This document shows positions 36,526 to 43,529 of a stretch of 64,000 nucleotides of DNA, in pieces; within the stretch, counting starts at the first letter, position 1; each line of letters begins with the position of its first letter. Source of the stretch: CAVVFX01 sp963777595 (GTDB lineage Bacteria > Acidobacteriota > Terriglobia > Bryobacterales > Bryobacteraceae); contig CAVZRE010000023.1 of the NCBI GenBank assembly GCA_963777595.1, forward strand, positions 1 to 64,000, in the 5' to 3' direction. The notes below the pieces were generated by a model. The model saw only the letters and a list, made by a program, of their open reading frames with translations, was not told the DNA's origin and made no database searches. Position numbers and translations under genes: made by a program.

Positions 36526-37155
36526 TCATTCCAATCCCCCCCACATTTTGCGAAGCCTCTCGATCGAAGCGCTATCCAACAAAAATTTTTCCCGCGTAAG
36601 GTCACGTGTTGTTTGCACAGAGCGAGCAATTCCTGTATGAGCATGGTCAACCGTCGATAGCAAGGCGTGATACAGTTCATGCGCAACTACCCTCCCTAGC
36701 GCCCTTCCATACATCTGCTGCTGTGGCGTTCGGGACACAGTGGGAACAAAGGCCCTTACTTCGTTACAAAAGATGCGCACGAACGGCATTACATGCCCGC
36801 CTGATATTTCTGTTCTACCGAGGGCGGGATAATCCAACAGCGATGGCTGTTCCAACTGAATCTGCTCGACGGACCAACCGGACTGGCAAACTCCTTGAAA
36901 CCGGATCAAGACGATCTTCCGAAATTTCGCCACCGAACCGATGTCGCCGACGCGCTGAAAAGTGAGATTGAGTTGTGCCGGCCCGAGGATTTCGCGAATC
37001 TCCGATTTCATTACGTTTACCACGGCCAGTTCAGGCGGCGTTTTGAAGTCGAAGAGGATTTCAATCGGCTGAGCGGCGAGGCAAATGCCTGCCGACTGAA
37101 GGCTAAGGACGAATAGTGCGATCCATCCCATAATTTTCTGCCGATGTTTGTTCAT
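36526..37155 (-). CDS. Secreted HExxH-type putative metalloprotease
   Basis: This 209-aa protein has a signal peptide (IMGWIALFVLSLQSAGICLA) and the zinc-protease motif HELYHAL at about residue 160, in GRVVAHELYHALLSTVDHAH, where the later His may be the third ligand. The middle (EIREILGPAQLNLTFQRVGD) resembles the first helix and strand of small zincin domains. It may be a secreted protease, or a member with an unrecognised role. A C-terminal region (TREKFLLDSASIERLRKMW) completes the protein. The start is ATG 37155. Confidence 0.65.
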   Translation of the reverse strand: MNKHRQKIMGWIALFVLSLQSAGICLAAQPIEILFDFKTPPELAVVNVMKSEIREILGPAQLNLTFQRVGDIGSVAKFRKIVLIRFQGVCQSGWSVEQIQLEQPSLLDYPALGRTEISGGHVMPFVRIFCNEVRAFVPTVSRTPQQQMYGRALGRVVAHELYHALLSTVDHAHTGIARSVQTTRDLTREKFLLDSASIERLRKMWGGLE

Positions 37156-37208
37156 CGTACTACAAACCGGGTTCCGCTGCTCGCGGTATGCTGGAGGCTT
37201 CGAAGAAG

Positions 37209-37565
37209 ATGAATCTCAAGATCGAAAAGCGGAATATGGAGAACGGCGTCGCCGTGATTGAAATCGGGGGACGCATCTCGCTGGGCCGCGAAAGCGGTTA
37301 TATTCAACCAGAGGTGGTGGCGGCGATCGCCGAGGGTGCGCGAACGATCATTCTGGATCTCACCGCGGTGAGCCACGTCGACAGCACGGGCATTGGGATC
37401 ATGGCATACTGCTTCGGAAAGGCTACACAGGGGGGCGCCGAGTTGCGCATTGTCGGAGCGAAGACCAGCGTTCTAGAACTTTTCCGGATGACCCGGCTAG
37501 TGAACGTGATTCCTTTCTTTCCCGACGTGAACTCCGCCCTGCAGGGAAACGGCAGACAGGCGTAA
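37209..37565 (+). CDS. STAS domain protein (anti-sigma factor antagonist-like)
   Basis: This 118-aa protein is a STAS domain like SpoIIAA/RsbV. It has VIEIGGRISLGRESG in the first strands, ILDLTAVSHVDSTGIGIM with the phosphorylatable serine in DSTGIG, and LRIVGAKTSVLELFRMT. In known systems a serine kinase phosphorylates this site and controls partner binding. The start could be ATG 37209 (used) or 37188, with GGAGG between the two. The next gene follows after 2 bases and shares the transcript. No anti-sigma kinase was seen in the window. Confidence 0.85.
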   Translation: MNLKIEKRNMENGVAVIEIGGRISLGRESGYIQPEVVAAIAEGARTIILDLTAVSHVDSTGIGIMAYCFGKATQGGAELRIVGAKTSVLELFRMTRLVNVIPFFPDVNSALQGNGRQA

Positions 37566-37567
37566 GA

Positions 37568-38071
37568 ATGCAAGTTTTACAAGCAGGCGAACACAAACTA
37601 ATTCTTTTGGAACTCGATGCCGAACTGGTAACTGCCGCGGCGCGGCAGGCAGGCTTCGATGCGCGAGTGAAGGACGGTGCGAGAGGCATTGTTCTCGACT
37701 TGACGGCGGTGGGCCGTTCGGCGCCACTTCTGCTTTTCGATGCCGCCGATCCGGGTAATCTCGGTTGGTTTTCGCGCTGCCAGTTCTATATAGACGGCCG
37801 GACAGGTCTCGTTATGCAGACGCCGATCTCGCTGGCGAACAAAAAAGATCGTTCGGGCAAGAACCAGGGCAACGCAGTCCGAATCCGGATCTCCAAGGAA
37901 CTCCCCGCATCGTTCCGGCTTCCGGGCAAGCAACCGCTGACCGAACCGGTGTTCTATGCGCTGCTGCAGAACTTCCTGCACGCCCTAATGCAGACCGGTG
38001 TCGCTGTGTGCGGAGGCATTATCGTTCAACCACTCACCGGACGCACGGAAGTCATCGGGCCGCGAAACTAG
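37568..38071 (+). CDS. Hypothetical protein downstream of the STAS gene
   Basis: This 167-aa protein follows the STAS gene after 2 bases and should be cotranscribed with it. No family is recognised. It has ILLELDAELVTAAARQAGFD near the start, LDLTAVGRSAPLLLFDAAD near 43, and LTEPVFYALLQNFLHALMQT near 120, with a Lys/Arg-rich middle (LANKKDRSGKNQGN). No membrane segment or signal peptide is apparent. The linkage suggests it is the STAS protein's partner or target; this is an inference. Confidence 0.65.
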   Translation: MQVLQAGEHKLILLELDAELVTAAARQAGFDARVKDGARGIVLDLTAVGRSAPLLLFDAADPGNLGWFSRCQFYIDGRTGLVMQTPISLANKKDRSGKNQGNAVRIRISKELPASFRLPGKQPLTEPVFYALLQNFLHALMQTGVAVCGGIIVQPLTGRTEVIGPRN

Positions 38072-38085
38072 CGATCAATTCCCGG

Positions 38086-38847
38086 CTACGCACCGCGGAC
38101 TAATTTGAACATCCGTTCCCAACGTGTTTTGGTTATGAAATGCGTTGCTACGTCCAGAAAATGGCGCAGGCTGTAGCTGCTCAAATCTTCCGTTGACGCG
38201 TCGTAGGACCAGTAGATGATGACGGGCTTGCCGATAATATTCTCTCTTGGCACCAGGCCCCAAAAACGGCTATCGGAGGAATTGTCACGATTGTCTCCCA
38301 TGGCGAAGTATTGGCCCTCCGGCACGACTAGCTCACCATTGCGGATATTCCGGTCCAACATCAGCCTCGCTCGCGGGTAGATCTCTTCCGGCACCGGGGT
38401 AGAAGGAAAGTCATCGCGGTAGGGTATGCGGCGCGAGTCGATGTGTTGCGCGTAGGGTTCCAGGAGTTTAACGCCATTCCGATACACATCTTTGCCTTCG
38501 ACGCGGAGGCGGTCACCAGGAACGCCGATAACGCGTTTCACGTAAGTCTGCGAAATATCTACGGGCCATCGGAAGACGATCACATCGCCCCGTTTGACGT
38601 CACAGTAGGGAAGGATGCGGGCACTAACCGGATTGCGGGGTGCATAAGCTAACTTATCGACTAGCAAATGATCGCCCGTCATCAAGGTGGGCTCCATGGA
38701 GGGAGTGGGTATCACGAAGGGTTGAGCAATAGTGCTGGTCGCAAAGAGGAATACGATAATAGTGAAAGCCCAGTCGGCCAGAGTGGATCGTTTAGTACTC
38801 AACTGACTTACATTTCGCATAGCGTTTGCTAAGATCGTACGTAACAT
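38086..38847 (-). CDS. lepB: Signal peptidase I
   Basis: This 253-aa protein cleaves signal peptides of secreted proteins at the outer face of the cytoplasmic membrane. One membrane segment (WAFTIIVFLFATSTIAQPF) precedes the catalytic serine in IPTPSMEPTLMTGD near residue 50. The catalytic lysine is in YVKRVIGVPGDRL near 104, and EGQYFAMGDNRDNSSDSRFW near 190 is box E. All family boxes are in order. The frame opens with TTG at 38850; ATG 38847 was used. The C-terminal 30 residues (LRHFLDVATHFITKTRW) are beyond the usual end. Confidence 0.95.
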   Translation of the reverse strand: MLRTILANAMRNVSQLSTKRSTLADWAFTIIVFLFATSTIAQPFVIPTPSMEPTLMTGDHLLVDKLAYAPRNPVSARILPYCDVKRGDVIVFRWPVDISQTYVKRVIGVPGDRLRVEGKDVYRNGVKLLEPYAQHIDSRRIPYRDDFPSTPVPEEIYPRARLMLDRNIRNGELVVPEGQYFAMGDNRDNSSDSRFWGLVPRENIIGKPVIIYWSYDASTEDLSSYSLRHFLDVATHFITKTRWERMFKLVRGA

Positions 38848-38856
38848 CAATCCGAC

Positions 38857-39417
38857 ATGTTCCCTATTTCCGCAGGAATGTCAACTCTTGGTCCCATTGA
38901 GATTCGCCTCTTTGAAGAACGACACGCAGATAATCTCCGTCAATTGATTGACAGCAACCGGGCAAGTTTACGCCAATGGCTGCCGTGGCTTGACTGGTCG
39001 CACACCACGGCAGATACGGCCGAACACATTCGGCAATCCCTCTCGCGGCACAAAGAGTCTAATGGATTTTCAGCCGGCATCTGGGTCTCCGATAAGTTAG
39101 CCGGCGCTATAGGGCTGCACGCCATCGATTCCCGGCACCGCAGTTCCAGTATCGGTTACTGGCTTTCAAGCGAGTATCGCGGCACGGGCGCCATGACGCT
39201 GGCTTGTCAGGCAGTAGTAACAGAGGCGTTCAGCCATTACCGACTGCACCGTATCGAGATCCGCTGCGCGACAGGCAATAAGAAAAGCTGTGCGATCGCG
39301 CAGCGCTTAGGCTTTACTCACGAAGGTACTCTGCGGGAAGCGGAATGGCTCTACGATCATTTTGTCGACCTCCAGGTTTATAGTATGCTCGAACAGCATT
39401 GGCCGACGCGGAGCTAA
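38857..39417 (+). CDS. RimJ/RimL-type GNAT acetyltransferase
   Basis: This 186-aa protein matches the RimL/RimJ group (GNAT) that acetylates ribosomal proteins or other N-termini: EIRLFEERHADNLRQLID near the start, RQWLPWLDWSHTTAD near 38, SIGYWLSSEYRGTGAMTLA near 92 with the acetyl-CoA motif, and RLHRIEIRCATGNKKSCAIA near 125. AQRLGFTHEGTLREAEW ends the fold. The ATG 38857 is used; ATG 38878 is an alternative. The two start sites of this gene and lepB are 9 bases apart on opposite strands. Confidence 0.88.
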   Translation: MFPISAGMSTLGPIEIRLFEERHADNLRQLIDSNRASLRQWLPWLDWSHTTADTAEHIRQSLSRHKESNGFSAGIWVSDKLAGAIGLHAIDSRHRSSSIGYWLSSEYRGTGAMTLACQAVVTEAFSHYRLHRIEIRCATGNKKSCAIAQRLGFTHEGTLREAEWLYDHFVDLQVYSMLEQHWPTRS

Positions 39418-39456
39418 TCCGCAGGCTGACGGGCCTGCTGAATCTACAATAAGAGC

Positions 39457-39978
39457 ATGGAACTCACCGGAAAGAAGATTGTCATCCTGATTGATAATTT
39501 GTATCAGGAAATGGAGGTCTGGTATCCGTACTATCGCTTCAAAGAAGCTGGCGCGTCGGTCGTATTTGCAGGAGCCATTGCAGGCGCCACCTATAGCAGC
39601 AAAACGGGTTACCCAGCGAAGGCCGATTTATCGTACGACCAACTCGCACCGGCTAATTTCGATGGCGTCATCGCTCCCGGCGGGTTCGCTCCCGATTACA
39701 TTCGGAGGCACGACAAAGCGATGAAGTTCGTGAAGGACTGCGATACCGCGAATAAGTTAGTGGCGGCAATCTGCCACGGACCCTGGATACTTTGTTCGGC
39801 TGGAATCCTGAAAGGACGGCGGGCGACATCCTTCTTTGCGATCAAAGATGATGTCATTAATGCAGGGGCTAACTGGGAGGATAGTGAAGTCGTCGTGGAC
39901 CGCAACCTAATCACATCGCGAAAACCAGACGACCTTCCGGCTTTTTGCCGGGAATCCATCAAAATACTTCTGAGCTAA
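39457..39978 (+). CDS. DJ-1/PfpI family protein
   Basis: This 173-aa protein has the DJ-1/PfpI fold, known in proteases, deglycases and chaperones. The nucleophile cysteine sits at AAICHGPWILCSAG near residue 105; the conserved glutamate is in YQEMEVWYPYYR near 16; and FDGVIAPGGFAPDYIRR precedes it near 70. EDSEVVVDRNLITSRKPDD is the typical end. Length fits the single-domain PfpI group. A perfect terminator follows. The exact activity cannot be decided from sequence. Confidence 0.93.
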   Translation: MELTGKKIVILIDNLYQEMEVWYPYYRFKEAGASVVFAGAIAGATYSSKTGYPAKADLSYDQLAPANFDGVIAPGGFAPDYIRRHDKAMKFVKDCDTANKLVAAICHGPWILCSAGILKGRRATSFFAIKDDVINAGANWEDSEVVVDRNLITSRKPDDLPAFCRESIKILLS

Positions 39979-39981
39979 TGG

Positions 39982-40020
39982 AGAAAGGCCGCGGGTCTCA
40001 CGTGGAACCGCGGCCTTTCT
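39982..40020. terminator. Bidirectional terminator between the PfpI gene and the next gene
   Basis: AGAAAGGCCGCGG (39982-39994) pairs exactly with CCGCGGCCTTTCT (40008-40020) around a 13-base loop. A-rich and T-rich ends allow termination from both sides, which fits the two convergent genes. Confidence 0.88.
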
Positions 40021-40026
40021 GAGATT

Positions 40027-40332
40027 TTACTCGGCCATCTTTACGCTATCAATTTTAAGCGTGTCACCATCGGCTTTCCCGGTGATCGTCACCTTGTGGC
40101 CGAGATGGTCCATCACTTTAGACGGATCGTCAACTTTGTAGACTTTTTCGCCTACGACTGCGACCGGAGCCGCGCCGCCCTTCACGCAGCCATTGACGCA
40201 CTTGGCATTCATGTCACTGGCGTGCTTGGCACCGCACTTTGAGTCACTGATGTAAGCGTGGAACTCTTCTGCAAAAGCGCTGAGGCTGAAAAGCGACAGG
40301 GCCATAACGGACGAAAATACAATCTTCTTCAC
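40027..40332 (-). CDS. Small secreted protein with four cysteines
   Basis: This 101-aa protein has a signal peptide (IVFSSVMALSLFSLSAFAE), then one small beta domain. Cysteines are in SDSKCGAKHA and AKCVNGCVKGG, and may form disulfides or bind a metal. VYKVDDPSKVMDHLGHKVTI and DGDTLKIDSVKMAE complete a compact OB-like strand pattern. The start is GTG 40332, 6 bases after AGGAGG. I recognise it only as one of many small acidobacterial exported proteins; function unknown. Confidence 0.72.
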   Translation of the reverse strand: MKKIVFSSVMALSLFSLSAFAEEFHAYISDSKCGAKHASDMNAKCVNGCVKGGAAPVAVVGEKVYKVDDPSKVMDHLGHKVTITGKADGDTLKIDSVKMAE

Positions 40333-40450
40333 GACTGCCTCCTGGTACGAACTGCTTCTAGCACTATATCTTCTCTCAGGTACGGATGCAAATGGGGTCA
40401 GCCGTGGTTTTTTATTTGCCGTGCAGCATCAGTAGGCACTTTGGCAAGCT

Positions 40451-41626
40451 CTACGATAGCGTTCCCCATTCGGCTCGCGACTTGTTCCAGTACGCCTCCA
40501 GCGCCAGGTGCACCGGATTGCAAGCCGCGATGCCGATTTCGACAGGCGCGTTGAGCGCTCCGCCGTTGCGAATCGCATTCACGAAATTGGAAGTGTGAGC
40601 GGCTTCCAGCGTGCCAGATGCGCGGACCTCGACGACCTCGCCCTTATGGGGCCTGAACCGATAATCAGAGCGCGTTATCTCAAGCGTGCCGGCAGTTCCC
40701 AGAAAGACAACCCCTGGCCGATCGTCCCCGAGTGGCAGAACGCTCGATTCGAAGGTCAAATTCCAGCCGCTCTTATATTGGAGGATCGCATTGACGGTAT
40801 CGGGATTGTCTCGCCCATCATTCAATTGATAAATGCCGCCCAGGGTAACCGCGCTCGCCGGCTGGGTTTCGCCCATCATCCACTGCGCGACGTCTGCCCA
40901 GTGCGTCAGAATATCAGCCAGCAAACCATTGCCGTAATCGTGAAAACAGCGCCACGAATCGTAGCGAGCCGTCTCATAGGGACGCTTCGGCGCAGGCCCG
41001 AGAAAGCGCTCCCAATCGAGGTTGGCGGGCTTGGGGGCGGGAGTGATGTTCCGCGCCTGCCACGGAAAATTGCTCCATGCAGCTCTTACGATGGCGATTT
41101 TTCCCAACTTGCCTTTATCGAAAATCTCCTCTTTTGCCTGCTGATAATGTGCGCCGCTACGCTGTTGAGTTCCACATTGCAGCACTTTACCGCTGGCTTT
41201 TACCGCTTGCAGCAACTGATGTTGCTCGGTGTACCGGTGGGTAGTGGGCTTCTCGAGATAAACGTGTTTGCCCGCGGCCAGGACGGCGCAGCCGAGGCTG
41301 ACATGAAGATGGTCCGGCACAGCCAGCAGCACGGCGTCCACGCCGGGATGAGCCAACGCTTCTTCGTGCGCGGTACACAGAAACGGCTTATCACCAGTCA
41401 GGGAGAGGACATTCAACGCGCGCTGCCGTTGCACATCATAGACGTCGCATATGGCGCGCAGTTCCACCTGGCCGCCTTTGAGAAAAGCACCCATGACTTC
41501 GCGGCCACGGCGCCCGCTGCCGATCAGCGCGATACCGAGCTTGTCATTCGCTCCCAGAATTCGCCGGTTCGATGCCGCCGTGAGAGCGGCTCCGCCGATG
41601 ATCCTTCCAAGTTCTCTGCGATTCAT
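40451..41626 (-). CDS. Gfo/Idh/MocA family oxidoreductase, exported (Tat-like)
   Basis: This 391-aa protein has a twin-Arg-like leader (MNRRELGRIIGGAALTAASN) followed by the NAD(P)-binding fold: GIALIGSGRRGREVMGAFL, then VDAVLLAVPDHLHVSLGCAV, and GKHVYLEKPTTHRYTE with the catalytic lysine. LADILTHWADVAQWMMGETQ near 245 carries the conserved histidine of the C-terminal domain. This family oxidises or reduces sugars or sugar acids; export of such proteins is frequent in acidobacteria. The substrate cannot be read. The small membrane protein gene lies 21 bases upstream on the same strand. Confidence 0.88.
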   Translation of the reverse strand: MNRRELGRIIGGAALTAASNRRILGANDKLGIALIGSGRRGREVMGAFLKGGQVELRAICDVYDVQRQRALNVLSLTGDKPFLCTAHEEALAHPGVDAVLLAVPDHLHVSLGCAVLAAGKHVYLEKPTTHRYTEQHQLLQAVKASGKVLQCGTQQRSGAHYQQAKEEIFDKGKLGKIAIVRAAWSNFPWQARNITPAPKPANLDWERFLGPAPKRPYETARYDSWRCFHDYGNGLLADILTHWADVAQWMMGETQPASAVTLGGIYQLNDGRDNPDTVNAILQYKSGWNLTFESSVLPLGDDRPGVVFLGTAGTLEITRSDYRFRPHKGEVVEVRASGTLEAAHTSNFVNAIRNGGALNAPVEIGIAACNPVHLALEAYWNKSRAEWGTLS

Positions 41627-41647
41627 TTTCGTTGATCCTCGCGACCA

Positions 41648-41911
41648 TCAGTTGCGACTGCTGCGGGCGGTGTGCCCAATCAGCCCCAGATCCACCAAAA
41701 CGCAGACTACAATGGCGACCGCATAGATGCCTTGCACGCTACCGCCGCTGTTCACCACCCAGGCGTAGATCAAGGTGGTCAGCGGCAGAAAAATAAACCC
41801 GAGCAATGGAAGCAGTAAGCCATGATATGCGCGGTCCAGAAATTGCGTGAAGAAAAACAACAGCACCAGCACCAACCGGGGAAAGGCGATCCCAATGATC
41901 AGGAGACACAT
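41648..41911 (-). CDS. Small membrane protein
   Basis: This 87-aa protein has two or three hydrophobic segments: RLVLVLLFFFTQFLDRAY, LLLPLLGFIFLPLTTLIYAW, and GIYAVAIVVCVLVDLGLIGH. The second contains the pattern LGFIFLPLTTLIYAW that recurs in a family of small bacterial membrane proteins without a known job. The start ATG 41911 follows no strong site. It lies upstream of the oxidoreductase gene and may be cotranscribed. Confidence 0.72.
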   Translation of the reverse strand: MCLLIIGIAFPRLVLVLLFFFTQFLDRAYHGLLLPLLGFIFLPLTTLIYAWVVNSGGSVQGIYAVAIVVCVLVDLGLIGHTARSSRN

Positions 41912-42014
41912 AGTAACAGCATACAGCGTGAGCCGCTCCCGGAAATTGCGATGGTCACACGGGCAAACTCTGCGAAGTACAATTCCACACCCACGCTAAA
42001 ATAGAGAATTCATC

Positions 42015-43472
42015 ATGATCCCGGATTCAATCGAGGAAGGACTCACATTTGACGACGTTCTGCTGGTCCCCGCGCGCAGCGACGTGATTCCAGCCGAGAC
42101 AGACACCCGGACGATGCTCACGCGCGGAATCCATCTCAACATTCCGATCGTGAGCGCTGCGATGGATACGGTGACGGAGTCGCACCTGGCCATTGCGCTG
42201 GCCCAGCAAGGCGGTGTCGGCTTTATCCATCGCAACATGACGATCGAGCGCCAGGCGGAAGAAGTCGATCGGGTAAAGCGGAGTGAGAGCGGGATGATCG
42301 TCGATCCTGTTACCATTCTGCCCGACAAGAAAATTTCCGACGCCCTGGCTCTCATGGAGAGGTATCGTATCTCCGGCGTCCCGGTAGTTTCGGCTGCGGG
42401 CAGGCTGGTGGGCATTCTCACCAATCGCGATCTGCGCTTCGAGACGCGCTTCGACCTGCCGATTAGCGACGTGATGACCAAAGATAATCTCATCACGGTT
42501 CCGGTCGGCACTACGCTCGACGACGCCGAAGAGATCCTGCACCATCATCGCGTCGAGAAGTTGCTGGTGGTGGACGAGAACTACGGCCTGAAAGGCCTCA
42601 TCACCGTTAAAGACATTCAGAAGAAGCTGAAGTATCCCAACAGCGCCAAGGATTCCCAAGGGCGGCTCCGGGTGGGCGCGGCGATCGGGGCGACCGGAGA
42701 CTTCTTTGAGCGCGCGCAGGAACTGGTGCGGCGTAAGGTCGACGTCATCGCCATCGACACCGCACACGGCCACAGCTCCCGGGTGATGGAGGCAGTGAAG
42801 ACGATCAAAAGCAAACTTCCGGACCTGCAGCTCATCGCGGGGAACATCGGCACCTACGAAGGCGCGTGCGATCTCATCGCGCTGGGCGTTGACGGCATCA
42901 AGGTCGGCATTGGTCCGGGATCGATTTGCACGACTCGTGTGGTTTCGGGCGCCGGCATTCCGCAGATTACGGCCATCAGAGAGTGCAGCCGCGCGGCGCG
43001 GAGCGCAAACATTCCGCTGATCGCCGACGGCGGCGTAAAGTTCTCCGGCGATATCACGAAAGCGATTGCCGCAGGCGCGGATTCGGTCATGATTGGCAGT
43101 TTGCTGGCGGGAACGGATGAGAGCCCGGGCGAGACCATCCTCTTTCAAGGCCGCACGTTCAAGACTTATCGCGGTATGGGGTCGCTGGGCGCGATGGCAA
43201 CGGGCAATACCGACCGCTACGCGCAGGATCCCAACTCCAAACTGGTGCCTGAGGGAATTGAAGGGCGCGTAGTTTCGAAAGGTCCTCTGTCTGACCTGGT
43301 GTATCAGTTGGTGGGCGGACTGCGGTCGGGAATGGGTTATTGCGGTTGCCGTGATATCCCGCTGTTACAGCAGCACGCGCGATTCATTAAGATCTCGCCC
43401 GCCGGACTGCGCGAGAGCCACGTCCACGACGTGATCATAACGAAGGAAGCTCCTAACTACCGCGCGGACTAA
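42015..43472 (+). CDS. guaB: IMP dehydrogenase
   Basis: This 485-aa enzyme oxidises IMP to XMP, the committed step of GMP synthesis. It shows EGLTFDDVLLVPARSDVIPA at the start, two CBS domains (about residues 95-210) with YRISGVPVVSAAGRLVGILT, the catalytic cysteine in GIGPGSICTTRVVSG near 300, and GGVKFSGDITKAIAAGAD near 336. The flap region FKTYRGMGSLGAM and the GMGYCGC sequence near the end are in place. Length and order are normal for bacteria. The upstream region shows no guanine riboswitch. Confidence 0.96.
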   Translation: MIPDSIEEGLTFDDVLLVPARSDVIPAETDTRTMLTRGIHLNIPIVSAAMDTVTESHLAIALAQQGGVGFIHRNMTIERQAEEVDRVKRSESGMIVDPVTILPDKKISDALALMERYRISGVPVVSAAGRLVGILTNRDLRFETRFDLPISDVMTKDNLITVPVGTTLDDAEEILHHHRVEKLLVVDENYGLKGLITVKDIQKKLKYPNSAKDSQGRLRVGAAIGATGDFFERAQELVRRKVDVIAIDTAHGHSSRVMEAVKTIKSKLPDLQLIAGNIGTYEGACDLIALGVDGIKVGIGPGSICTTRVVSGAGIPQITAIRECSRAARSANIPLIADGGVKFSGDITKAIAAGADSVMIGSLLAGTDESPGETILFQGRTFKTYRGMGSLGAMATGNTDRYAQDPNSKLVPEGIEGRVVSKGPLSDLVYQLVGGLRSGMGYCGCRDIPLLQQHARFIKISPAGLRESHVHDVIITKEAPNYRAD

Positions 43473-43484
43473 GAATGCGGGCTT

Positions 43485-43521
43485 GTGTGACAGACTTCAG
43501 CCCGGCTGAAGCCTGTCACAC
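43485..43521. repeat. Palindrome GTGTGACAG...CTGTCACAC
   Basis: GTGTGACAGACTTCAG (43485-43500) and CTGAAGCCTGTCACAC (43506-43521) form a 16-base stem with one mismatch around a 5-base loop, right after guaB and before the convergent receptor gene. It has no T run. A half-copy occurs at 11984-12002, so it belongs to a dispersed repeat family and may also terminate transcription. Confidence 0.75.
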
Positions 43522-43529
43522 GCGAAGGC

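Noticed and set aside
41912..42014. Purine riboswitch before guaB
   Set aside because: The region is short and lacks the conserved purine-aptamer loops; no such structure was seen.
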